Notes: generated by a model not told the origin, from the letters alone. Shown: positions 8,621 to 18,240, counted from the first letter of the stretch. The stretch is 59,711 nucleotides of DNA from Candidatus Baldrarchaeota archaeon (GCA_019056805.1 DXJG01000003.1:1-59711), one strand, 5' to 3'. Numbers and translations: made by a program.

Positions 8621-9826
8621 TTGACTTATCTTATTGGCGAGGCCCTTGTCGGAAAAGACGAAGAAATAGCACACATAGAGCTAATAATAGGGGAGAGAAA
8701 TGGACCGGTAGGAAAAGCATTCATAGAAGCTTTTGCGAACCCTAAATATGGTCATACACCATTACTAGCCGTCATTAGGCCAAACCTCCCAACAAAACCC
8801 TGGACACTAATAGTACCTAAAGTAACCATAAAAAACATGGAACAAGCAGACAAGATATTTGGCCCAGCCCAATCAGCAGTCGCAAAAGCAGTTGCAGACG
8901 CTGTAGAAGAAGGGCTAATACCCATGGATAAATTGGAAGAATGGGTAGTAATAGTGAGTGTATTTATACATCCAAAAGCTAAAGATAATAGAAAAATATA
9001 CAATTACAATTATAGCGCAACAAAACTCGCTCTTAAAAGAGCTTTATCAAACTATCCACCTTGGGAGAAAATCATGTATGAAAAAGACAGAGCAGTACAT
9101 CCTATTATAGGACATAGAATAAACCACCGTCTATGGAGACCACCATACCTACAAATAGCCTTAGACATACCAGATATTGAAAAAACCATTCAAATTCTCA
9201 AGCAACTACCAAAAAGTGATAGAATAATCCTAGAAGTAGGAACGCCACTAATTAAAAAATACGGTGTAAGAGTAATAAGAGACATACGGGAGATATCAAA
9301 AAACAAATTCATAATAGCAGACCTAAAAACATTGGATGTAAGCCAAGTAGAAGTGGATATTGCCTTTGAAGAAACAGCAGATGCTGTTGTAGCAAGCGGA
9401 CTAGCGGCACCAGAAACATTAGACAAATTTATCTACGAGGCAAAAAGACTAGGGATATACGCTTTCATAGATATGATGTATGTAGAAAATCCTCTAGAAA
9501 AGTTAAAAGCATTAAAACAACCGCCAGATGGAGTAATACTACACAGAGCAATAGATATAGAGACAAAAGAAGATCTGAGATGGTCTTGGATTAAGAAGAT
9601 AAAAGAGGAATATAAAGGGAAAATATTGTTGGCAGTTGCAGGAGGCATAACGCCACAAGTGGTACCAGAAGCCCTTGAAAACGGTGCAGATATCCTCATA
9701 GTAGGTAGATACATAACTCAAAGTAAAGATGTCGAAAGGTCGACACGTGAGTTTCTAATAAAAATAGCAGAACATACGCCAAAGGAACCAGGAGATATAG
9801 ATCTTTTCAGAGTACATACCGAATAA
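8621..9826 (+). CDS. fae-hps: Bifunctional formaldehyde-activating enzyme / 3-hexulose-6-phosphate synthase (Fae-Hps)
   Basis: Fusion of 401 residues. Residues 1 to about 165 are the Fae domain ([27 protein letters not shown]), which condenses formaldehyde with a tetrahydropterin. Residues from about 170 are the Hps (orotidine-decarboxylase-like) domain with the ALDIPD and IADLKTLD motifs and C-terminal AVAGGITPQ phosphate-binding loop. In archaea lacking the oxidative pentose-phosphate route the fusion is known to make ribulose-5-phosphate from fructose-6-phosphate by releasing formaldehyde. The TTG at 8621 follows GGAGG by 8 nt. Apparently monocistronic with its own TATA box. Confidence 0.95.
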   Translation: MTYLIGEALVGKDEEIAHIELIIGERNGPVGKAFIEAFANPKYGHTPLLAVIRPNLPTKPWTLIVPKVTIKNMEQADKIFGPAQSAVAKAVADAVEEGLIPMDKLEEWVVIVSVFIHPKAKDNRKIYNYNYSATKLALKRALSNYPPWEKIMYEKDRAVHPIIGHRINHRLWRPPYLQIALDIPDIEKTIQILKQLPKSDRIILEVGTPLIKKYGVRVIRDIREISKNKFIIADLKTLDVSQVEVDIAFEETADAVVASGLAAPETLDKFIYEAKRLGIYAFIDMMYVENPLEKLKALKQPPDGVILHRAIDIETKEDLRWSWIKKIKEEYKGKILLAVAGGITPQVVPEALENGADILIVGRYITQSKDVERSTREFLIKIAEHTPKEPGDIDLFRVHTE

Positions 9827-9950
9827 TCCCGCAACTAAAAGAAAACAACACACTATTATTATCTTTTACCGCTAAATATTCCTTTAAATACCAAAAACAA
9901 ATTTTTAAATTAATATCATAAGTTCATCGAGGAGTTAAAGATAAAAAATG

Positions 9951-9960
9951 TTTATATATC
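9951..9960 (+). promoter_or_regulatory. TATA box for rps19
   Basis: The box TTTATATATC lies about 53 bases before the S19 ATG, with an A-rich stretch just upstream that could be the BRE. It predicts a transcript start near 9983 and a leader of about 30 nt. It supports S19 being transcribed on its own, away from its usual L2/L22 neighbours. Confidence 0.55.
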
Positions 9961-10012
9961 GTTCATAAATCACATACACAAGAAATAATAAAGAGATACG
10001 AGAGTGACCAGC

Positions 10013-10420
10013 ATGCCTAAAAAATTCACATATCGAGGATATACATTAGAAGAATTGCAAAAAATGTCAATGGATCAGTTTATTAATTTGTTACCATCAA
10101 GGCAGCGGCGATCATTATTACGTGGATTAACACCACAACAAAGAACTTTACTAGAAAAAATAAGGAAAGTAAAACGATTGCAACAAAAAACTAAGAAACA
10201 CATAGTAATACGTACTCATATAAGAGATATGGTTATCTTACCAGAAATGGTTGGACTAACAATAGCTGTATACAATGGAAAGGAATTCATTCCCGTACAA
10301 ATAAAACCAGAAATGATCGGTCACTACTTAGGAGAGTTTTCACCAACATGTGTTCGAGTCCAACATGGAGCGCCAGGAATCGGAGCTACACGATCATCAC
10401 TATATGTCCCACTTAAGTAA
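10013..10420 (+). CDS. rps19: 30S ribosomal protein S19 (uS19)
   Basis: Protein of 135 residues with the archaeal/eukaryal N-terminal extension ([11 protein letters not shown]) and the core signature ([16 protein letters not shown] ... GHYLGEF). S19 contacts S13 and the head of the small subunit. I use the ATG at 10013; a GTG at 10004 would add three residues. In most archaea rps19 sits between rpl2 and rpl22; here it stands alone about 3.5 kb from a reversed L22-S3 cluster, showing the S10 operon has broken up. Confidence 0.95.
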   Translation: MPKKFTYRGYTLEELQKMSMDQFINLLPSRQRRSLLRGLTPQQRTLLEKIRKVKRLQQKTKKHIVIRTHIRDMVILPEMVGLTIAVYNGKEFIPVQIKPEMIGHYLGEFSPTCVRVQHGAPGIGATRSSLYVPLK

Positions 10421-10502
10421 AAGATGAACTAGAACCCGCTAAACATTAAAATAACACTTATAACTACTATACAACCTAACAAAGTTTATTATAATTCTTG
10501 GT

Positions 10503-10967
10503 TCAAATCGTTATTTTACTATTGTTTTCTATAAATCCGTGTTGTTTTAATCGTCTGTAGATATCTCTAAAACCTTCACATCTTTTCCAGTCTGCTTTAT
10601 ATTCACATGCTTGACAAACCTTTCGTATATTGTTTATTCGATATAACCCCAAAATACCATTTATTAGACCGTATACAGGCAGAAAAAGAAATATTTTTAT
10701 AATAAGATAAGTTTCCAAACCGAAAATTCCAATCAAAACTAAACCTAGCCCAATACCTATGCATATTCTTGTCACCACTTTTATATATGGAATTTTCCGA
10801 GGTATGCGAGTTATATTGACAGTATTTATTGCTATTAAAAATACACCGAGACCTATATATGTTTGAGGAGTTATCATCGATATAGGGACTGTAAGAACCA
10901 ATATAATGGCAATAAAAAAGGCTGGAATACCAAGGGTACAACCTTTACAAAGTTTAAATCTTCCCAA
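10503..10967 (-). CDS. Multi-spanning membrane protein with Cys/His N-terminus; 5' end uncertain or frameshifted
   Basis: The frame from TTG 10967 gives 154 residues with about four hydrophobic segments, but the same frame stays open upstream to about 11094 and encodes a conserved-looking stretch (FCGDLQPFLLSHHPDCKHF) leading into LCKGCTLG. The CxxC and HHPxC pattern recalls DUF2085-type proteins, a tentative comparison. No ATG/GTG/TTG occurs in the extension before its upstream stop. Removing one base in the T/A homopolymers at 11059-11073 would join it to an ATG at 11130 (MYQIPSKISITRGK), so a one-base error or mutation is likely and the true gene probably spans 10503-11130. The function is unknown. 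Confidence 0.6.
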   Translation of the reverse strand: MGRFKLCKGCTLGIPAFFIAIILVLTVPISMITPQTYIGLGVFLIAINTVNITRIPRKIPYIKVVTRICIGIGLGLVLIGIFGLETYLIIKIFLFLPVYGLINGILGLYRINNIRKVCQACEYKADWKRCEGFRDIYRRLKQHGFIENNSKITI

Positions 10968-11176
10968 AACAAAATAATGATCTCTAAAATGTTTACAGTC
11001 AGGATGATGTGAAAGTAGAAATGGTTGAAGGTCACCGCAAAAAGTACGTAAATGTTTTAAAATTTTTTTAAAATTTAGTCTCAGAATTTTTCCCTCTAGT
11101 TATTGATATTTTTGAAGGTATTTGGTACATGGTTTTAAAAATAAAAACAGAAGAGTTGTATTTTGTTGGTATTCGC

Positions 11177-11512
11177 TTAAATTAGGGGGATACCCCATCC
11201 TAGGAACATGGCTACACCGAGAGTTATTACTATAGGTATTAGTCCCGCGAGTATCCATGCAACAATTGCTTGTCCCCATCCTACTTCATGTCTTGTTTTT
11301 ATAAAGTACCACTGCAAAATACAGCCAAGACACGGTATTACAGCAACAATTGCCATTAAAAGTACTGTAACCATTACTTTACCGAAGTCTGTAACCGGAG
11401 CATTAACTGCTTTCAACCCTATTAGCAGAAAGATGGAACCAATCACTAGTGTCAATATGAATGCCAGTATAAGTAGTCCTATTAATCCACCTAACAATAA
11501 TGGTTGAAACAT
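11177..11512 (-). CDS. Small hydrophobic membrane protein, three predicted TM segments
   Basis: Protein of 111 residues I do not recognise. Three or four hydrophobic segments: about residues 5-30 (LLGGLIGLLILAFILTLVIG), 46-66 and 83-108, joined by short loops, with a conserved-looking loop YFIKTRHEVGWGQA. The ATG at 11512 is preceded by GGAGGG with 6 nt spacing, a strong ribosome binding site, so I prefer it to the longer frame starting at 11596. Flanked by another membrane protein and the SIS isomerase; no functional inference. Confidence 0.75.
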   Translation of the reverse strand: MFQPLLLGGLIGLLILAFILTLVIGSIFLLIGLKAVNAPVTDFGKVMVTVLLMAIVAVIPCLGCILQWYFIKTRHEVGWGQAIVAWILAGLIPIVITLGVAMFLGWGIPLI

Positions 11513-11632
11513 GTATGTCCCTCCCAAACAGTAGTAATTCGTATTATCACAAAACTTGTATAAAAACTTTGTAGTAGTTGTAATATCCCTATACAAATTT
11601 CTAAAGGAATGTGAAAAGATAGAGAATAAATT

Positions 11633-12757
11633 TTAACTCGTGAAAATAGAATGAGAATTTATGATATCTGTAAGTTCTTGAAGTATCCTTTGTTTTGTTC
11701 CTCTTTTTTCTAGTTCTTTTTTAAGCTTTTCAATAGGCCTTATTTCTGACGGGTTTACATTTCTTAGAAAAGCAAGATATAAAGATGCCATGTCTCCTAT
11801 GAACATTGTTGAAAACATTTGTTCTAAAACTTTCTCTCCCTGTCCCCATATTTCTAACACTCTTTTTGCTTTTCTCTCTAGAAACAAGGATCTTATTACA
11901 TCTATCCTTGCCTTTATTTCTTCTCTCTCCCCGTGGTACCTGAGAAATATTGCCGAAAAATCCGTAGATTGCATATAACTCCAGCCTACAATCTCGTTAT
12001 GGTTCATCTCAGGTATTGTGCCGTAAAAAGCATGAATCTTACTATTTTCATTCAATTGACATTTCATCCTATATGCTATTGGCTTTTGGATTCCAGCTCC
12101 ATAGATCACCGGTACGGTATTTAATATTTGTAATGCCAGAGTTTTCGCTGGATTTTTTTCTAATGAGACTTCTGGCCGAATTTGACTTCGAATTTTCTGC
12201 AAAGTTTTTGCAGTTGCTTTTATATCACTATCCAGGCCATTAACAAGTCCTAATTTTTCGAGAAATGAAGCTATTGGTATTGTTAGATATATTATAGCTT
12301 CTCTTGGTTGAAATTTGCTTGGAATGCAGACAAATGGTATTTTTATCTTTTGACAATACTCCTTTAATTTTCCATTGCTTGTAACTGCTAATATTTTTGC
12401 TTTTCTTTTAAGAGCCTGTGAAAATACATTTAAAGTTTCTTCTGTGTTTCCAGAGTAACTTACAACTACCACAAGAGTACTTTCATCAACATAGCTTGGC
12501 AGATCATAATCCTTCACCGAGACGATTGGTATTCTTATTTTGTTTTGAAGCCATGTTGCTATGATATCTCCGCTAATTCCTGATCCTCCCATGCCTGCTA
12601 TAATTATGGTCTTAGGAGTAACTGGAAATTTTGGTAAATGAGATGGATCTAATTTATAAGCCTCTAAACACACCTCGGGATATTTTAATACATTTGAAAT
12701 CGCATTTCCTGTATCTAATTTATATAAAGTTTCTATGTCATCTAAATTAATTTTCAT
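11633..12757 (-). CDS. Bifunctional phosphoglucose/phosphomannose isomerase (SIS family)
   Basis: Protein of 374 residues with a double SIS fold. The N-terminal sugar-phosphate loop (IIAGMGGSGISGD, near residue 50) and the VVSYSGNTEETL motif near residue 99 match archaeal PGI/PMI enzymes, which interconvert glucose-6-P or mannose-6-P with fructose-6-P. The conserved EMNHNEIVGW segment near residue 250 carries the catalytic Glu/His of the family. It supplies precursors for glycan synthesis and gluconeogenesis. Monocistronic on the minus strand. Confidence 0.9.
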   Translation of the reverse strand: MKINLDDIETLYKLDTGNAISNVLKYPEVCLEAYKLDPSHLPKFPVTPKTIIIAGMGGSGISGDIIATWLQNKIRIPIVSVKDYDLPSYVDESTLVVVVSYSGNTEETLNVFSQALKRKAKILAVTSNGKLKEYCQKIKIPFVCIPSKFQPREAIIYLTIPIASFLEKLGLVNGLDSDIKATAKTLQKIRSQIRPEVSLEKNPAKTLALQILNTVPVIYGAGIQKPIAYRMKCQLNENSKIHAFYGTIPEMNHNEIVGWSYMQSTDFSAIFLRYHGEREEIKARIDVIRSLFLERKAKRVLEIWGQGEKVLEQMFSTMFIGDMASLYLAFLRNVNPSEIRPIEKLKKELEKRGTKQRILQELTDIINSHSIFTS

Positions 12758-12831
12758 AATTTACACACCTGTTTATATGGACATAAAAGCTATTTATAAT
12801 TACAATTTTTAAGTTGTCAATTTTTAATAAA

Positions 12832-13119
12832 TTACCATTTTTTTCTAGGAATTTTTTTAACTCTATCTTGTGGTCTCCCAATAAGAAGTTTACCGTCCAC
12901 CTTAACTATTATTCCATCTGGAAGAGTTATATGAAAAACACATATTGCCTTTGGAACCCGTTTAGTCTTGCCATTTTCAGATAAGAGAAGTAAAGTTTTT
13001 TGTGTTTCATCTACTATTTTTCCTTCAAAACCTAAAAGTGTAGGATCCCTACTTTCAACGATTTTTGCTAAAAGACCAATTAATTCGTGTTGAACTATAT
13101 TCTCAGGAGTAATTTTCAT
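12832..13119 (-). CDS. rnp1: RNase P protein component 1 (Rpp29/Pop4)
   Basis: Protein of 95 residues. The N-terminus (MKITPENIVQHELIGL) and the core (GFEGKIVDETQKTLLL, CVFHITLPDG) are those of archaeal Rpp29, an Sm-like beta-barrel that binds the RNase P RNA and pairs with Rpp21. I use ATG 13119; an upstream GTG at 13128 adds three residues. It is the last gene of the leftward L22-S3-L29 cluster, the conserved archaeal location for rnp1 (normally followed by S17, which here points the other way 2 kb off). Confidence 0.93.
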   Translation of the reverse strand: MKITPENIVQHELIGLLAKIVESRDPTLLGFEGKIVDETQKTLLLLSENGKTKRVPKAICVFHITLPDGIIVKVDGKLLIGRPQDRVKKIPRKKW

Positions 13120-13132
13120 GGATAACACGATT

Positions 13133-13333
13133 TTACTTTTCTTCTTCCTTCATTATAGTTATTAATCTAGCTATGGTTCTCTTTATTTCTCTTATACGGC
13201 CTGGATTTTCCACCGCTCCACCCATAGCTTTTGTTGCCATAAGTCTCATCAATTCTGTCTTTAATTCCTCCAATCTTTTTCTACGTTGGTCAGGAGGCAT
13301 TTTTCTTATCTCACTAGCTCTTAAAATAGCCAT
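13133..13333 (-). CDS. rpl29: 50S ribosomal protein L29 (uL29)
   Basis: Protein of 66 residues, two helices with the family pattern (ILRASEIRKM ... RLEELKTELMRL ... IREIKRTIARL). L29 sits at the peptide exit and binds SRP and L23. Its start overlaps the S3 stop by one base (complement position 13333), so the two are translationally coupled. Confidence 0.95.
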   Translation of the reverse strand: MAILRASEIRKMPPDQRRKRLEELKTELMRLMATKAMGGAVENPGRIREIKRTIARLITIMKEEEK

Positions 13334-13971
13334 TATGTCTCTTCCTCCTCAACTTCTTCCTCTTTTATTTCTACTTCTTTTTCTTTAATTTTTATGTGAT
13401 CAGGCAACTCTGCATGTGGTAACATGATTTTTACATGTATTCCCATTACTCCAGGTTTTAATAGTACATGAGTAACTGCTTCATCAACGAATTTTTCAGC
13501 GGGTTCTCCTGTTTTTGCTACGTACCCTGCTGTGAATTTTCTATATTTTGCTCGTTGACTAACTAATTTTCCTCTTATAACTATTTCTGCTCCTCTAGCG
13601 CCTGCTTCCATTATTCTACGCAGCGCGAAATACGCTGCTCTTCTAAAATGTACTCCTCTTTGAAGCGCTGCTGCTATTCTAGCTGCTACGACCTTTGCAC
13701 TTAAATCTGGCTCTTCTACCTCTTCCACTTCTATTTGTGGATTCTCTATTCCGAATCTTTCTTCTAATATCTGTGTAAGTTCTCTTATGTTATGTCCTCC
13801 TCTTCCGATAATTATTCCTGGTCTCGCTGCATATATTACAACCCTTGTTCTTATTGGTGTTTTAAATAATTCTACACCCGCATAACCTGCTCGTTTTAAT
13901 TCCTTTTCAAGAAATTCGTCGATTGCTGCTCGTTTTAACCCTTCCTGAATAAATATGTTTTTTAACGGCAT
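13333..13971 (-). CDS. rps3: 30S ribosomal protein S3 (uS3)
   Basis: Protein of 212 residues. The N-terminal KH domain has the GIIIGRGGHNIRELT loop, followed by the C-terminal S3 domain (AARIAAALQRG, GAEIVIRGKLVSQRAK) and an acidic lysine/glutamate tail. S3 forms the mRNA entry site. Between L22 (6 bp upstream) and L29 (1-bp overlap) in the standard order but on the minus strand. Confidence 0.97.
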   Translation of the reverse strand: MPLKNIFIQEGLKRAAIDEFLEKELKRAGYAGVELFKTPIRTRVVIYAARPGIIIGRGGHNIRELTQILEERFGIENPQIEVEEVEEPDLSAKVVAARIAAALQRGVHFRRAAYFALRRIMEAGARGAEIVIRGKLVSQRAKYRKFTAGYVAKTGEPAEKFVDEAVTHVLLKPGVMGIHVKIMLPHAELPDHIKIKEKEVEIKEEEVEEEET

Positions 13972-13977
13972 TTCACG

Positions 13978-14466
13978 TCACCCAAGAAGTTCCTCCACTA
14001 TTATTTCTACATGTGTAAGTTGTTGAAACTTTGGCGATGAACGGCCAAAGGCTCTCGAAATATACCTCTTAATTTTTGGACCTATTTGAGCTGCAGCATG
14101 AATTATTTTACATTTCTCGGTATCAAGTCCCTTATAATCAGCGTTATTTTCAATATTTCTTAAAACTTCGAGTATCTCTTTCGCTGCTTTAACTGGATAC
14201 CTTCCTGAATGCCATTTTTGAAGCTGTCTTCTATGCCCAATTTCCTTATTGTATCTTTTAAATGGAACAGGTTTCTTTAACGCTATAACGTCTTCTAAAT
14301 ACTCTATTGCATCTTTCAACATCATTCCCTTTATTGTATGACATATTTCCCTTGCTGCTTTTAGAGATACACGTAGATCCCTACCTGAAGCTTTTGCTGT
14401 CCTATCCGGATCTATGTCCTTAATTGAGTACTCCCATGTCGGCACAGTAAACACCACCTCTACCAT
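13978..14466 (-). CDS. rpl22: 50S ribosomal protein L22 (uL22)
   Basis: Protein of 162 residues matching archaeal L22 (SIKDIDPDRTAKASGRDL ... GHRRQLQKWHSGRYPVKAAK ... HAAAQIGPKI). L22 lines the exit tunnel. It leads the leftward L22-S3-L29-rnp1 operon. Rps19, which normally precedes it, is about 3.5 kb away pointing the other way. Confidence 0.96.
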   Translation of the reverse strand: MVEVVFTVPTWEYSIKDIDPDRTAKASGRDLRVSLKAAREICHTIKGMMLKDAIEYLEDVIALKKPVPFKRYNKEIGHRRQLQKWHSGRYPVKAAKEILEVLRNIENNADYKGLDTEKCKIIHAAAQIGPKIKRYISRAFGRSSPKFQQLTHVEIIVEELLG

Positions 14467-14501
14467 TAGAGTTTCCCTTTTAAATACTTCTATGGTATTA
14501 A

Positions 14502-14509
14502 TTTTTAAA
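14502..14509 (-). promoter_or_regulatory. Probable TATA box of the leftward rpl22 operon
   Basis: On the minus strand CTTTAAAAAT lies about 36-44 bases before the L22 ATG, a workable distance for an archaeal TATA box with a start near 14478. It agrees with L22 being first in its operon. Support is positional only. Confidence 0.4.
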
Positions 14510-15018
14510 GACCGGTTTAATTAAACCATTCTGAACTATTACCGCTTCCATTTGACGGGTTTAAATTTTTCAAGATGAAGTTTTATTAATTTTTCTTATT
14601 TCAATTGGATTACTAGAAAACCTCAACTCTAATACAAGTCAAAAACACTTTGTCAGCGATTATAATAAGTTAGTTATTTAATTGTTTCGTTGTTTCATTT
14701 CCTTGAAGAACAAGTAGAAATCTAATATCTAGAGGCATAATAACAGATTAAGTCATTACTTTACCCTTCAATTGTTCCAAAAATATGATAAAGCTTCAAT
14801 TATTTTAATTCGAAATCAGTAAACATTTTTAAAGCGGAATATGGGGAGTAGTTCTTACTCGCTTCTTTTAGGTAAACTTTTTAAGTTGTTTATTTTTGTG
14901 TTGGTTACGCAAGTATACATATCGAGACTAGTTCACCTTCGCTTCAAACGCGAAAAAGTTAAAAATGATTTTATTATTGATGTTCCAAACTAGCTTCGTA
15001 CCTAAAGACCGCGTTTCG
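14510..15018. other. Long divergent spacer between the two halves of the ribosomal protein cluster
   Basis: About 590 bases separate L22 (leftward) from S17 (rightward). I find no reading frame with coding character on either strand, no tRNA-like cloverleaf and no clear long repeat. It is unusually long for this gene-dense region and must hold both operon promoters. It may be the scar of the inversion that split the S10/spc cluster, or contain an RNA gene I cannot recognise. Confidence 0.4.
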
Positions 15019-15027
15019 ATATATATG
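15019..15027 (+). promoter_or_regulatory. TATA box of the rightward rps17-spc operon
   Basis: GATATATAT lies 31-39 bases before the S17 TTG start, predicting a start of transcription around 15050 and a very short leader that still includes GGAGG. This promoter would drive the long ribosomal protein run from S17 onward. Confidence 0.5.
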
Positions 15028-15057
15028 ACTTAAGAAACAAAGTGGAGGTCTTCAAAT

Positions 15058-15393
15058 TTGGCTAGAAATATAGGGTTAGATGTTACGCCGCCTAAAGTTG
15101 AGTGTAATGATCCCTATTGTCCATTTCATGGTAGTTTACCTGTTAGAGGACGAATATTTGAGGGTATTGTTGTTAGCGACAAAATGAATAGAGCAGTTGT
15201 TGTAAGAAGAGATTATCTTTGGTACGTAAAAAAATATATGAGATATGAAAAAAGAAAGTCGCTTCTTCACGCTCATAATCCTCCATGTATAAATGCTAAA
15301 ATTGGAGATAGGGTGAAAATAGCGGAATGCCGTCCAATTAGTAAAACTATAAGTTTTGTGGTTATCGAAAAATTAAGTCAACAGAGAGAATGA
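15058..15393 (+). CDS. rps17: 30S ribosomal protein S17 (uS17)
   Basis: Protein of 111 residues with the archaeal/eukaryal N-terminal extension ([21 protein letters not shown]) and the S17 core ([20 protein letters not shown]). Start at TTG 15058, with GGAGG about 10 nt upstream. First gene of the long rightward run. Confidence 0.96.
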   Translation: MARNIGLDVTPPKVECNDPYCPFHGSLPVRGRIFEGIVVSDKMNRAVVVRRDYLWYVKKYMRYEKRKSLLHAHNPPCINAKIGDRVKIAECRPISKTISFVVIEKLSQQRE

Positions 15394-15407
15394 TGGAGGG
15401 ATAATAT

Positions 15408-15833
15408 TTGCCTGCACGGCGTATCCGTAAAATTGCAGTGGGATATAAACCTCGAATCACTCGTGGACTCCCGGTTGGAGCAAGACTAAAATGTGCCGAT
15501 AACACAGGAGCTAAAGAACTAGCCATCATAGCTGTTATCGGGTATAAAGGACGATTAAATCGTTTACCTGCAGCTGGAGTTGGAGACATGGTTGTTGTTT
15601 CGGTTAAAAAAGGTACACCAAAAATGAGAAGACAAGTTGTGAGAGCCATTATTGTAAGACAGAGGAAACCATATAGAAGATATAATGGAGTTTGGGTTTC
15701 CTTTGAAGATAATGCAGCAGTAGTCGTTTCACCTGAAGGAGAACCAAAGGGATCGGAAATCCGCGGTCCTGTAGCTAAAGAAGCAGCTGAAAAATGGCCA
15801 AGTGTCGCCCGAATAGCTAGTACAGTTGTTTAG
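15408..15833 (+). CDS. rpl14: 50S ribosomal protein L14 (uL14)
   Basis: Protein of 141 residues; the L14 signature [19 protein letters not shown] and the C-terminal [19 protein letters not shown] segment are clear. L14 forms an intersubunit bridge. TTG start at 15408 with GGAGGG at 15395-15400. In the canonical S17-L14-L24-S4e order. Confidence 0.97.
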   Translation: MPARRIRKIAVGYKPRITRGLPVGARLKCADNTGAKELAIIAVIGYKGRLNRLPAAGVGDMVVVSVKKGTPKMRRQVVRAIIVRQRKPYRRYNGVWVSFEDNAAVVVSPEGEPKGSEIRGPVAKEAAEKWPSVARIASTVV

Positions 15834-15844
15834 GAGGAGGAAAG

Positions 15845-16285
15845 ATGCCAGTTCCTAAGTCTAAGCAACCAAGAAAACAAAGAAAGTTCTTATATAACGC
15901 CCCACTACACCACAGAAACAAGTTAGTGACAGCCCCTCTATCACCAGATCTCAGAATAAAATATGGTATTAAAAAACTACCAGTTAGAAAAGGCGATACT
16001 GTTATGGTAGTTAGAGGAGATTACAAAGATCTTGAAGGAAAAGTTGTTAAAGTGGATCTTAAAAAATATAGACTTCATATCGAAGGTGTAACTAGAGAGA
16101 AAACAGATAAATCCACCGTATATTACCCCGTACATCCTTCAAATGTAATGATTACAAAACTTGATCTAAGCGACAAGTGGAGGAAGAAAATCCTTGAAAG
16201 AAAGACCGCAGCCGCCGAAGAGAAACTAGAAGAACTAGAAAAAGAAATCGAAGAAACACTAGAGGAGGGAGAAGAGGTTGGGTAA
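15845..16285 (+). CDS. rpl24: 50S ribosomal protein L24 (uL24)
   Basis: Protein of 146 residues with a KOW motif ([19 protein letters not shown]) in the middle and an archaeal N-terminal arm ([18 protein letters not shown]). A glutamate-rich tail closes the protein. Its ribosome binding site overlaps the L14 stop (TAGGAGGAGG). The 3' end overlaps S4e by 8 bases. Confidence 0.96.
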   Translation: MPVPKSKQPRKQRKFLYNAPLHHRNKLVTAPLSPDLRIKYGIKKLPVRKGDTVMVVRGDYKDLEGKVVKVDLKKYRLHIEGVTREKTDKSTVYYPVHPSNVMITKLDLSDKWRKKILERKTAAAEEKLEELEKEIEETLEEGEEVG

Positions 16286-17030
16286 AAAGGGACCAAAAAG
16301 ACACCTAAAACGACTTCCAGCGCCAAAATTCTGGCCAATACCTAGAAAAGAAGCAAAATGGACAGTTAGACCAAGCCCAGGTCCTCATCCAATAAATAGA
16401 TCACTACCACTTCTATTGATAATTAGAGACATCCTAGGCTATGCGAAAACCGCAAGAGAAGCTCGCCGAATCATTTCTGAAGGAAGAATAAAAGTAGACG
16501 GTAAAATAAGACGAGATTACAAATTTCCCGTCGGATTAATGGATGTTATAGAGATCCCGGATGTAAAAGAAGCGTATCGCTTAATTCCCATTCCAAGAAA
16601 AGGATTAAATTTACATCCGATAAGTGAGGAAGAAGCCAAGTTTAAACTTTGTCGAATTGAAAATAAGACAACCGTAGATGGCGGTCATATTCAGTTAAAT
16701 CTTCACGATGGACGGAACATTCTTATCAGAGTTAACGACCCTACAAATCCTGAGGAAGATACCTATAAAACAATGGATGTATTAAAAATAAGTTTGCCAG
16801 GGCAAGAAATAGAGGAACACATTAAATTTGAAGAAGGATCATTTGTGTTGGTGACATGGGGCAAAAACATGGGGCAAGTTGGAAGAATAAAGGAGATTAT
16901 CCACGGAATCGGTAGACGAATGAGCGTCGTCACTCTTGAAAGTCCTGACGGCGAATTGTTCCAAACGTCACTTGAATACGTGTTCCCGATAGGCCGTGAT
17001 AAACCCATAATATCGCTACCTCAATTATAA
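16278..17030 (+). CDS. rps4e: 30S ribosomal protein S4e (eS4)
   Basis: Protein of 250 residues, full length. N-terminal [17 protein letters not shown], then an S4-like RNA-binding domain ([18 protein letters not shown]), the central S4e domain and a C-terminal KOW ([18 protein letters not shown]). Starts at TTG 16278 within the L24 tail, so coupled translation is likely. Absent from bacteria. Confidence 0.97.
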   Translation: MGKKGPKRHLKRLPAPKFWPIPRKEAKWTVRPSPGPHPINRSLPLLLIIRDILGYAKTAREARRIISEGRIKVDGKIRRDYKFPVGLMDVIEIPDVKEAYRLIPIPRKGLNLHPISEEEAKFKLCRIENKTTVDGGHIQLNLHDGRNILIRVNDPTNPEEDTYKTMDVLKISLPGQEIEEHIKFEEGSFVLVTWGKNMGQVGRIKEIIHGIGRRMSVVTLESPDGELFQTSLEYVFPIGRDKPIISLPQL

Positions 17031-17097
17031 GGAAAAATAGATAGAATCGAGGTCAAGAGCTATATTAATGTAAGTTAATTGTCAAAGAGGGTCGAAA

Positions 17098-17655
17098 ATG
17101 GAATTAAATCCCGAGAAAAGAGAGGAAATCTTGAAAAAATGGAGTAAGAATCCTATGTTAAAACCTAGACTTGCAAAGGTCGTAGTAAATTTTGGGGTAG
17201 GTGCTAGTGGAGAAAGATTAGAAAAAGCAGTGAAGATACTTGAAACCCTAAGTGGTCAATCTCCCGTAAAAATAAGAGCTAAAAAAACGATAAGAGATTT
17301 TGGTATACGTAAAAAGGAACCTATAGCATGCAAAGTTACACTTAGAGGAGAAAAAGCCGAAGAGTTTCTCAGAAAAGCTTTAGAAGCTGTGGACTTTAAA
17401 ATTAAAGCATCAAGCTTTGATAATTATGGAAATGTAAGCTTTGGAATAAAAGAGCATATAAATTTACCTGGCGTAAGATATGACCCTGACCTTGGAATAT
17501 TTGGCATGGATGTATGTATTTCCATAGAGAGACCTGGCTATAGGATTAAACGAAGAAAAATACGCAAAGCACGCATACCCGAAAAACATAGGGTTCATCG
17601 TGATGAAGCCATGGTGTATTTAATGGAGGAATTTGGTGCAAAAATCGAAGCATGA
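17098..17655 (+). CDS. rpl5: 50S ribosomal protein L5 (uL5)
   Basis: Protein of 185 residues with the L5 core (KPRLAKVVVNFGVG, LSGQSPVKIRAKKTIRDFGI, LGIFGMDVCISIERPG). L5 organises 5S rRNA with L18. ATG at 17098; the 67-bp gap after S4e is the largest within this operon, and GAGG stands in front of the start. Confidence 0.96.
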   Translation: MELNPEKREEILKKWSKNPMLKPRLAKVVVNFGVGASGERLEKAVKILETLSGQSPVKIRAKKTIRDFGIRKKEPIACKVTLRGEKAEEFLRKALEAVDFKIKASSFDNYGNVSFGIKEHINLPGVRYDPDLGIFGMDVCISIERPGYRIKRRKIRKARIPEKHRVHRDEAMVYLMEEFGAKIEA

Positions 17656-17665
17656 GGGATAAAAC

Positions 17666-17827
17666 ATGAGTGAAGAAAGCAAAAAAAAGTTTGGAAAAGG
17701 AAGCCGTGTATGTAGAAGATGTGGTACACACAGAGCAATAATACGTAGATACGGATTAATGATTTGTAGAAGATGTTTTAGAGAAATTGCCGAGAAACTC
17801 GGATTCAAAAAATTAGGAGAAAGGTGA
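17666..17827 (+). CDS. rps14: 30S ribosomal protein S14 (uS14), zinc-binding
   Basis: A 53-residue protein with two CxxC pairs, [15 protein letters not shown] and [14 protein letters not shown], the archaeal zinc-binding form of S14. GAGGG lies before the ATG at 17666. It fits exactly between L5 (10 bp) and S8 (3 bp), the conserved order. Confidence 0.96.
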   Translation: MSEESKKKFGKGSRVCRRCGTHRAIIRRYGLMICRRCFREIAEKLGFKKLGER

Positions 17828-17830
17828 CAT

Positions 17831-18226
17831 ATGATGCCTCTATTAGATCCCCTTGCTGATGCATTATCAAATATCATGAACCACGAACAAGCAGGAAAAA
17901 TGACAGTCATTATAAAACCTGCTTCAAAACTTATAGGCGCGGTCCTAAAAGTAATGCTACAAGAAGGATACATTGGAGAATTTGAATACATAGATGATGG
18001 AAGAGCTGGAAAATTTAGAGTACAGTTACTAGGTAGAATAAATAAATGTGGAGTTATTAAACCTAGATTTCCAGTCAAAAAGAAAGATTACGAAAAATGG
18101 GAAAAACAATATCTTCCAGCACACAATATAGGTATTCTCATCGTATCAACCCCCCAAGGTGTAATGTCTCATAAAGATGCTATTAAAAAGGGTCTTGGAG
18201 GACGTCTACTCGCTTACGTCTATTAA
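17831..18226 (+). CDS. rps8: 30S ribosomal protein S8 (uS8)
   Basis: Protein of 131 residues; N-terminal [14 protein letters not shown] and C-terminal [19 protein letters not shown] are diagnostic. Binds 16S rRNA helix 21 in early assembly. Two consecutive ATGs (17831, 17834) are both possible starts. Confidence 0.97.
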   Translation: MMPLLDPLADALSNIMNHEQAGKMTVIIKPASKLIGAVLKVMLQEGYIGEFEYIDDGRAGKFRVQLLGRINKCGVIKPRFPVKKKDYEKWEKQYLPAHNIGILIVSTPQGVMSHKDAIKKGLGGRLLAYVY

Positions 18227-18240
18227 AATTGGTGATTAAA

